Below are positions 56,597-64,000 of a stretch of DNA of 64,000 nucleotides, piece by piece (positions within the stretch are counted from its first letter, which is position 1; each line of letters opens with the position of its first letter). Made by a program: the position numbers and the translations under genes. The notes beneath the pieces are model-generated. The model saw only the letters and a list, made by a program, of their open reading frames with translations. It was not told the DNA's origin and ran no database searches. Origin of the DNA: Mortierella alpina (Eukaryota; Mortierellomycota; Mortierellomycetes; Mortierellales; Mortierellaceae); assembly GCA_029449245.1 (NCBI GenBank), contig JANATF010000011.1:930001-994000 (forward strand). Reading direction: 5' to 3'.

Positions 56597-57767
56597 AGTG
56601 TAACGGGTGCCGGAGAGACAAAAGGTCCAGGCGAGTGCGGAGCAAAGAAAAGCAATGGCGCATTTGTATATAAAATCTGATTACCCAATGTGGACCATGC
56701 AGGTTGTGTATGAGTCTATGGAGGTACTTGCTCTTACGCGCTGATATTCTCGTCCTTGAGTTGACTATCACGAAAAAAAGTCCCAGTATGTCATGAGTAA
56801 GTGACCCGGTGCGAGTGTGTGTTACTTTTTCTACAGGGCATGTAGCTGGGAATACATAGACGTCTGGACTAGAAAGGAATAGAGACTGAAGCGATTTAGA
56901 GGTGGAGAGTTCTGCTTACAGATCAGGCTCAGCCTTATTTTCGCGGCGATTCCGAGATGAAATGTAGCCACGGACATTATTGGCAAACAAGCATGGTAAC
57001 GTACGATCAAGTTGGACCATTCACACAAAGCAAAGCACCGCTATATAATATTGAAACCTCACGAGCGTAGTTCAAGTTCTATCATCTACCTATTTCACAA
57101 CACTCCCTGTTCGTTCTTGAAGCAATCCGCTGCACAAGATCTCCAGCTATTAATAATATCGCCATGTTTGTGGACCTACAGTAAGTGAAGTCCCTCGAGC
57201 TGAAAATATAGTTGAAGGACAGGCGCCAGAAGTACCTTTTGAAAGAGGCACTGCCTTATCTTTGGACAATGGAAAAAAGTGTTTCCTATTTGGCGTGGAT
57301 CCCTATGCACACCATGTTGAACAGCGCGGCGCGTGCAGGCGCCATCAGTGGAGAGCCATTGTATTTCTGTGAATACTCGTGGTATGTTTTTTGTGGGGGG
57401 GGGAAGGGAGATGGACGGGAAACACCTTCGATGCGGTCAGTCGGATGGCTACAATTCCATCTTGTATAATCTATTGGGCAGGAGGTCAAAAGAGGTTGAT
57501 GAAATGGTGCTGTCTGTCGAGAGGGATCAAGATCAGACAATACGGACATAGTAATAGTGCTAACGAGAACTGAAGTGGATCTCGGAAAGTGAGAGGACAA
57601 CGAATGACTGAGGAAGAATGCGATGCAAGGTTGACCTGGCTATTTTATTCAATGCGGGCATGTCAGCATGTCATATTCAACACCCGTAGCTCCTGCGATG
57701 TCTGCAAGCGCGCGATTGAATAGGGGTGTTTTCTAGACCAAGTCCCTGCCGCCGAGACCGCCAGTCT
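56597..57767. other. Intergenic region, no gene supported
   Basis: Holds the 3' flanks of the antiporter (+) and of the small membrane protein (-). At 57164 an ATG is followed within six codons by a GTAAGT donor-like site. Downstream frames near 57205-57370 are open but no phase-consistent splice joins them, so I do not call a gene. Confidence 0.4.
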
Positions 57768-58201
57768 TTACTTCTTTCCTGTAGTCACGGTTGCTTCAGC
57801 AGCATGCGTGATTTTTCGCTTTGTCGGGTCAACTTTCTCGATTATCTTGTCGCGGTAATAAAAGCCCGCCAAAGCGGCAACCAGACCGCCTGTATAGAGC
57901 AAAAAGGGGGACGGAAGTCGAAGAGGTCCATGTCAGGGTTCACAGAACAAAAAAATGGGCTCACAACAGACGTCCCTCACTTTCCACAATATCATGGCTT
58001 TTATGCTCACCGAGCTGGATGTAGCTCTTTGTCTTTTGAGGCAGGCCCTTAGTACGTGTTCCCGCGAAAACAAAAAAAAAGGGTATTAAAGCTGGGTTAG
58101 AACCATCGCCTCCTGCATAAGGGTCAACCTCAATCAAGGGCACTCGAGCGAGGACAGAGAACACGACCGTTTACCTTGTACTTGCTCAGGAGAGACGTCA
58201 T
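57768..58201 (-). CDS. 61-residue single-pass membrane protein (three exons)
   Basis: Three tiny exons (58201-58175, 58047-58011, 57889-57768) join in exact phase to 61 residues: MTSLLSKYK, then GLPQKTKSYIQL, then a hydrophobic span GGLVAALAGFYYRD and a basic tail KIIEKVDPTKRK. One transmembrane segment is predicted near residues 19-36, with positive charges on both sides. Size and layout resemble accessory subunits of mitochondrial respiratory complexes, but I do not recognise the family, and that is inference. Two introns in a 186-bp coding sequence, each with good GT/AG and perfect phase, argue that it is real. The gene is oriented tail-to-tail with the antiporter. Confidence 0.55.
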
Positions 58202-58485
58202 TTTTTTTAAAGTTTGCTGTGTTCAAGGTGCGTTTGAATGAGGAAAGGAATGTGCATGAGGGTTGAAACGATGGAACGCCAGAGAAGGCGGAGGAACGGG
58301 GATTTTATATCGAAAGTGCATGTGATTTATCATGGCGTCAGTAGCAACAGGTCGCATGGCCTTCATGGCTCCTCCGGCCACTGCCGATACTGATCGGCTC
58401 ACGCCTCTTCAACCGCTTCTCGATCTTGGCAGCCTGCACCTGGCCCTTGATCCACTCCAGTGAAAAGAGAATGACCTGCGATGTG

Positions 58486-60772
58486 TCACGAACGAGAGGA
58501 TATGTAGCTTCTGTCAGTAAAGGGGGTAAGATTGATAGCCGGCTTGCCGGATGCTGCCGCTGGAAACAATAATCCGCCGCTGCCTACCACGACAAGGGTG
58601 ACAACTCCACAGATGGTCCAAAAGTATCCGATGTTGTGCCTCAGTTCAGGAAAGTCCGTAAAGTTCGTGCCGTAGACTACCAAGTTGTGAAGCAACATGC
58701 ATGCATATATCCAGTCAGCGTACAACGCTTGCGACACATCTGATTCTCTCACGAGATACAGCAGCAGGCAGCAATTGGCTCCTACCTCCAGCAACAAAGG
58801 TGATTGGAAGAAAGATCATCGACACGAGCGCCAGTCGGCGCATGGACTCATTGGTGTCGTATGCGATAATGTTGAAGATCTAGCAATAGTGGAGCGTCAG
58901 TTACAGGATCAAAAAAGCCATTTGCTCCTTGAAACATGCAGTAGCCATGGTCCAGCTCATTCCAACCAATGCCTCAAAGAGCGTTTACCATGTTGATCAG
59001 CTTCTCGCATAGACCCAACATCGAGTCGATATCCTCCACCATCGTATTACAGTGGTCCATCACGTCCCTCATATATGTCCTGGAGAGACTCGTCAGTGGA
59101 CTCCTTTCATCCTTTCCTCGTAGCGCATGTACTAGTGCCTGGGTTGGAGCCAGTGTTCTCTTTAGCATCGACAGCTGCGCAGTCAAGCGATGCAGCTCCT
59201 TCGTAAACTTCATCCGCGGTAGTGCTAGCACATGAGTCTCTAGCTCATTGATCTCCATCCGAAAGGCGTCTGTGATCGGGATCGCATGATCGACAATGCC
59301 GTCAATGACAGACTGCAACAAGAAGCTGGCGTCGTCGTTTTTGCGCACAATTGAATACGTCTGCGTCAGTCGCTCGACAATAGGATTGACCACCGATTCT
59401 CCAGATACTTGGAAAAGCGTGATGAGCGTCCCGTCATTCAGCAAGAACATGGTGACCTGTTCCATTTGAACTCTAAGCGCACCCATGGTCTCCTTGACTG
59501 GGTACTGATATCTGTAGTGATCCAGTTTGTCGAGGGGCAGGCGCTGACTGAGAATCTCGGGATCGATACCGTGCGGGCTGCAGACAGGATCCACCTGCCT
59601 CAACGTACCGTCCTCGGTCTCTTCCATGAGTGTGAGAAGGGTGCAGGCAATGTAAGTCTGCTTGGGGTAAATGTCGACTTTGGTTCGCTGAGGCACATGC
59701 AGCAAATCCTCAACCGCCAAGTGGTGCAAATCTGTATATCATTTAATTCGTGAGAAAAAAAAAAGTAAACAATCTGATCCCGAGGGTGCATAGGGAGATA
59801 AACAATGGACCTGCATGAATGATGGATACAGATCAAAGTGCAAAAGACCCCGTCCAGCCAAGGACAAACTTAGCTTACCATACTTCATTGAGATTTCTTT
59901 TATGACATCCCAGCTCATTCCGTTGATGTTAATCCACCGCACCGTGGACCATTCAGGTCTCTGTATGTCGTATTTGAGGTTGAGATACCGCGGCAGTAGT
60001 GTGAGAAACATTAGCTACAGACTCGAAGCATACGTTTCCGAAAGGGAGTAGGCCGCCCATTGAGACTTACAGGCTTCTGGATCCACTCTAAAAACTCGCT
60101 GTTGTCCATGCCCTGCCGCTTTGTGTATTGCTTTTGGCTCATGTCCATCACGGTTACATCAACAGTGTTCTAAAAAACAAAGCTGATTGCTTGAGACCAC
60201 GCCAGTACGATGGTCAAACTCTGATGTCACACTAGCTCATCAATGACACGTACCTCGATACAGCTGAACACGCTGTCCATATCCGAGACATCGACACCTT
60301 GACCCCTCACAGCATAGTCTATCATGATGGGCGAGTGGGCATTCCCAATTGAATGTTAGTCATCTCTGGAAAGCAATAAGGCGTATTGCATTGAGACAGT
60401 GCTGCGGCAAACCAAACAACGCATGCATGATTGCTTACTTGAAAATCGCCGTGCCGCCAGGGCTTGATTGCCTGCCCTCCGAAAGCGACTCAGACTATCA
60501 GGCATTGTCCTTGACCTTGTCATTTCAGTGTCTGTAGGTGAGATGGGGGAATTCATAGCAAAGGAAACACCGCTGTTGCTCTTGGCGTTGCTGGTCTTGC
60601 GTGCAGGAGCTGCTTTGTTGAGGGTATTTCGATTATTGTCGGTGTGGCTCTCGCCCACGAAAGGTCTGGCGGGCAACATCGAAGGGTCGTCCATGAGCTC
60701 CTCTTCCGTCACGGTAGAGTAGGTGCGAGTGCTTCTGGTGTTGTTGCTGTTGCGGAGCGTGCTGTCGGTCAT
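58486..60772 (-). CDS. CorA-type divalent cation transporter with GTN in place of GMN
   Basis: Membrane metal transporter of the CorA superfamily (Mg2+ and relatives). Seven exons run from the ATG at 60772 to the stop at 58486, about 553 residues. The N-terminus is Ser/Thr-rich and cytosolic. The CorA cytosolic domain begins near RPEWSTVRWININGMSWDVI and DLHHLAVEDLLH. It continues through QVTMFLLNDGTLITLFQ and a long stalk helix (RMEINELETHVLALPRMKFT). Two membrane segments end the protein: SMIFLPITFVAG and GYFWTICGVVTLVVVG. The pore signature between them reads VYGTNF, where the family has YGMNF (Thr codon 58666-58668, one base from Met). This residue change may alter selectivity. The splice that joins FVAG to VYGTNF is in phase. 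Confidence 0.85.
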
Positions 60773-61474
60773 GTCTGTGAGCGTCTGGAAGGTACCAGAG
60801 GCGCGTCTGAAGAGGGACTGTATGGTGAATGGAAAGGAGTTTGAGCTCCAGGTGGTGTATATATAAGAAAAAAAGCAGCTGAGTGTCGGACACGTTGGCC
60901 CGTGTTAGGTTTGAGGTGTGCGGTGTGAGGTGTGCGGTGTATGACGAGGATTGAGTGGACCACCGGGAGGGGGTGCCGAACGGGAAGTGAGTGACAAACA
61001 GTAATAGAACAGAGGAGACTCAAGTGTGTGGTGCACCGACGCTGGCAACGCCTGGTAGTCTAGGATGGATGAGAATCGGGAATGGTAATGGAAAGGAGGC
61101 AGTGAGCGAGGATTGCTCTTCTGATGTCCGCCCCGTCAGCGGCCAGAGGACAAAGGAACAAGGTTTGAACACAGCCCAGGCATTCGGTTGAACCTGAGTA
61201 AAACGAAACTCCTGCTTCACTCTAAGCAGGTCAACGGTGCCCATCTGACACGTGATAGTTTTATGCAAACTTTGTTTGCGGTCCGCCTGTGGCAGCGCGC
61301 TCCGTTGCGCCTGTGAGAAAAGGGTGTGAAAGTGTGAAGCGTGTGCCCACGGAGCGTCGCGAAACGAAAACGCAGAAATCACACCCACCTTCCTTCCTCC
61401 TCCTCTCTCCCTCTGCTTGTCTCTCCCATTGTCCTTCACTCCCTTTTCTTCGTCAACCATCCGAATCCCTCTCA
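60773..61474. other. Divergent promoter region
   Basis: About 700 bp between the CorA gene (-) and the HADH gene (+). GT-rich repeats (gtgcggtgtgaggtgtgcggtg) lie near 60915-60940 and a CT-rich leader at 61380-61470. I see no gene. Confidence 0.5.
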
Positions 61475-62800
61475 ATGCTCTCCGCTGCTCGTCGCGTGGC
61501 CTCGGCCAACCCCGCATCCCTCATGCGCCCCCTGGCCTCCATGACCTCGTCATTCTCCACATCCTCCTCCGCATATGCCCCTACCAATGTCAAGAACATC
61601 ACCGTCTTTGGTTCCGGTTTGATGGGCGCCGGTATCGTCCAGGTCGCTGCCCAGAACGCCTTCAACGTCACCATGGTCGACCTCAACCCTGACGCTCTCA
61701 AGAAGGGCCAGGACATCATCACGTCCTCGCTCAAGCGCGTCGCCAAGAAGCAGTTCCCCGAGGACGCAGAGAAGCAGAAGCAGTTCATCGACAAGACCAT
61801 GGCCCAGATCAAGACCAGCACAGACTCGGAGGCAGCTTCCAAGGATGCGGATCTGATCATCGAGGCTATCGTTGAGAACTTGAAGACAAAGCAGCAGCTC
61901 TTTGCCATGCTGGACAAGGTCGCGCCTGAGCACACCCTTTTCTGCTCCAACACGTCCTCGCTCCCCATTGGCGAGATTGCAAAGGCAACCAAGAGGACCG
62001 ATCGCTTCGGAGGACTGCACTTCTTCAACCCTGTTCCCCAAATGAAGCTTGTTGAGGTGATCCGTACCGACTCGACAAGCCAGGACTCTTTTGATTCGCT
62101 TCTGGACGTGTGCACCCGCATGAAGAAGACCCCCGTTTCCTGCAAGGACACCCCTGGGTATGTCACGGAGCTCTGGCTCTCGCCCTGAGTTGTAGTCTGT
62201 CCTTGACTATGTGGAGTGGGAGTGTGTACTGTATATCACAAGCCGAGATGAGCCCTAGAAGATTGGCTGCATATTCAGTCCCAGAGAGGAATATGCTGAG
62301 CATGTGAAAAACGCCTATGTCCTGTCAAGGAAAATTCCGGCTCTGATATTTTCACCTCTTTTCTGTCTACTGCATAGCTTTATCGTCAACCGTCTCCTAG
62401 TCCCTTACATGATGGAGTCTCTCCGCATTGTTGAGCGTGGCGAGGCCACCCCTCAGGATGTCGATACCGCCATGAAACTCGGTGCTGGATTCCCCATGGG
62501 ACCCTTTGAACTCGCTGATGTAAGTTGATCCTCATTTTTGTCTTGGTTTTGGAGTGAAAATAAGGCTGTGTTGAACGAAATGTATATCTCATCGCGCTTT
62601 AATATATATTTCAATCTCGTTAGTTCGTGGGTTTGGATACCATGAAGTTCATTGTGGACGGCTGGCGCAAGGAGGGCAAGATCGACAGCAACCTAGTCGC
62701 ACCCGTCAAGTTGCTGGATGAGCTGGTCGCCCAGGGCAATTTTGGACGCAAGTCTGGACAGGGTTTCTATCCCTACAACGGCGTTGGAGGAAAGAAGTAA
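61475..62800 (+). CDS. Mitochondrial 3-hydroxyacyl-CoA dehydrogenase
   Basis: Oxidises L-3-hydroxyacyl-CoA to 3-ketoacyl-CoA with NAD+ in fatty-acid beta-oxidation. Three exons (61475-62157, 62378-62519, 62624-62800) close exactly to 333 residues. The first ~35 residues ([20 protein letters not shown], then Ser/Thr-rich) are a mitochondrial presequence. The Rossmann motif is [20 protein letters not shown]. The catalytic His lies in [19 protein letters not shown] with its Glu partner. [12 protein letters not shown] and the C-terminal domain ([41 protein letters not shown]) match the short-chain HADH dimer. The protein ends [13 protein letters not shown]-like, as usual. Intact. Confidence 0.95.
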
Positions 62801-63972
62801 AGAGCCCGAATATATCATTGTTTTTACTCCTTCTCAGGGTCGGATGTGCTTTGCAGCACTCATCTGCTTGGTTGTCGAAGAAGTTGAACTTCAGGCACTA
62901 TCAAACTAGTATACAATGACTACACTGCCCGCGTACTTTAAACCACGACCTATGATGTGGACTCATCCGGAGTGGACTACGTGAGTGCATCCGACCCTCC
63001 TTTGCCACAGGATGCTCATTGAATACCAACACATGAGGATTTTGACAGGACATATACGAGCAGCAAGAACATTCTGCCTTTGTATCCGCACCGATCCTTC
63101 CTGCGCAGCATGTTGCGCAAGATGAGATGTACAATAGGGCACTGAGCGCTGGGCAGTACCTTTTAACCTTCCCTACTGGTACTTACTGGAAATCGAGGGC
63201 AGCGCTTGCTGTAATTACCATGTTTCTTGAGTTCGAACGGCGCCACATGAACACCCCACCACGTCTTCGAAAGAGCCGCACACCTGAGTGGTTCTGTCAG
63301 ATATCTGAACTACAGAGCGCAACCCATAGCACTCTGTGAAGGTCATATTTTGCCCACCCATTAGCCTCTGCAGCACTTTCGGTCCGCGATCCATTGCAGA
63401 ACACGCCATGGGGCAGCACACAACTCACATACGTAGAAGTTACACTCTCCGAAGTCCTGGTGGTTTATTATAAATCGACAGCGTCATGTTCCTTCAGTAT
63501 CGATTCCTCAATCTCCAGGTTATGTAGGACAAACACAGGCTCTAATGATCGCACAATTCTCAAAGAAGTGTAGGCATCGCGGTCAGCTGCGCAATGGACT
63601 CTTGTTTCGCAAGTCCAGACCACGTTTTGAGAGAATCAATCCCCGGAATTCATCAAGCAAGTCTACTTTCTGTCTGCTTGCTCGGCGGCTCGTACTACCA
63701 ACACACTAAAGCACTTTGATAGGTGAGTGCTCAACCGTGTAATCATTTTCTTATCGTGCAGGATCTGACAGACGAGCTCTCACTTGCCATAGTGTCAAAA
63801 ATGCTTCTTTAGGAACTGCACTGAACCATTTATAACCTCCACGCCGCTCCGACTTCCCGCATTTTATTTTCCTTCCTCGACTTTCTTTTCTGCTGTCACT
63901 TCCATAGCGTTGCTCCTGCATACAATTTGACCCATTTATTCCGCAAACAGTATTCACGGCCATTTTCCGACC
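62801..63972. other. Right-end intergenic region with a possible exon pair
   Basis: Mostly unassigned. A GTGAGT donor at 62981 and an acceptor at 63049 (gacag) join two open segments in phase 0 (SSGVDY then DIYEQQEHSAFV). No start codon in frame is found, a stop lies upstream, and the product is not recognised. Its end (63850-63970) is pyrimidine-rich, like the promoters in this window. Confidence 0.35.
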
Positions 63973-64000
63973 ATGGTAGCCAAAACAAGAGGTTCAGTCT
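63973..64000 (+). CDS. Possible start of a gene cut by the window edge
   Basis: An ATG at 63973 follows a CT-rich leader like those before other genes here and opens MVAKTRGSV up to the last base. Too short to judge. Confidence 0.2.

Noticed and set aside
57164-57420. ATG followed by a GTAAGT site and downstream open frames
   Set aside because: No acceptor joins the first six codons to a downstream frame in phase; a stop follows in each case.
1-64000. CRISPR arrays, bacterial operons, rRNA genes
   Set aside because: No direct-repeat/spacer pattern, no polycistronic ribosome-binding-site layout and no rRNA-like stretch seen; the window is eukaryotic.

Overview
The window is nuclear DNA of a filamentous fungus, most likely an early-diverging one of the Mortierella type. 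Genes are compact, with many short GT-AG introns. Intergenic regions are pyrimidine-rich. Coding tracts of Gln, His and Ser and acidic runs are common, and the gene set is ordinary eukaryotic housekeeping. There are no operons or bacterial signals. The genus is inference; the fungal assignment is firm (sterol C-14 reductase, fungal transcription-factor domain, KHA1-type antiporter, PSP1 protein).

Layout, left to right. 0.45-3.8 kb (-): a CHY/RING ubiquitin ligase and pyroglutamyl-peptidase I. 4.1-6.2 kb (+): an ELM1-type protein. 6.4-9.0 kb (-): a SANT/Myb protein. 10.9-11.5 kb (+): a small WW protein with a likely lipidated N-terminus. 11.8-14.8 kb (-): a coiled-coil/W2 protein. 15.3-16.7 kb (+): an OTU deubiquitinase. 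18.0-22.5 kb (+): a Fungal_trans transcription factor without a visible zinc cluster. 22.7-24.1 kb (-): mitochondrial endonuclease G. 24.3-25.6 kb (+): splicing factor PRP38. 25.9-33.6 kb (+): two tandem M1 aminopeptidases. 34.1-34.3 kb (-): a tiny secreted four-cysteine peptide. 37.6-40.7 kb (+): a PSP1 protein. 41.6-43.8 kb (-): a mitochondrial PDK/BCKDK-type kinase. 44.0-45.5 kb (-) and 45.7-47.4 kb (+): a divergent pair of a C8orf76-like TPR protein and ERG24. 47.4-53.2 kb: a gene-poor stretch with transposon wreckage. 53.2-56.6 kb (+): a K+/H+ antiporter. 57.8-58.2 kb (-): a 61-residue membrane protein. 58.5-60.8 kb (-): a CorA-type transporter. 61.5-62.8 kb (+): mitochondrial 3-hydroxyacyl-CoA dehydrogenase. 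A further gene may begin at the right edge.

The most striking content is at 48.7-50.1 kb. A minus-strand fragment there encodes the TS-x-x-C4 zinc ribbon-RD signature of Fanzor/TnpB RNA-guided nucleases. It lies about 0.5 kb from a decayed Mutator-like (MULE) transposase on the same strand. Other notable points: the first aminopeptidase copy has lost a zinc-ligand histidine (HEIAR instead of HELAH) and has a one-base phase clash at one intron; the CorA protein reads GTN where GMN is expected; and the secreted peptide has a CX3C-X14-CX3C pattern.

Splice sites were assigned by eye from GT/AG, reading phase and family conservation. For most genes the exon sums close in frame, which is strong internal support, but no transcript data were available.
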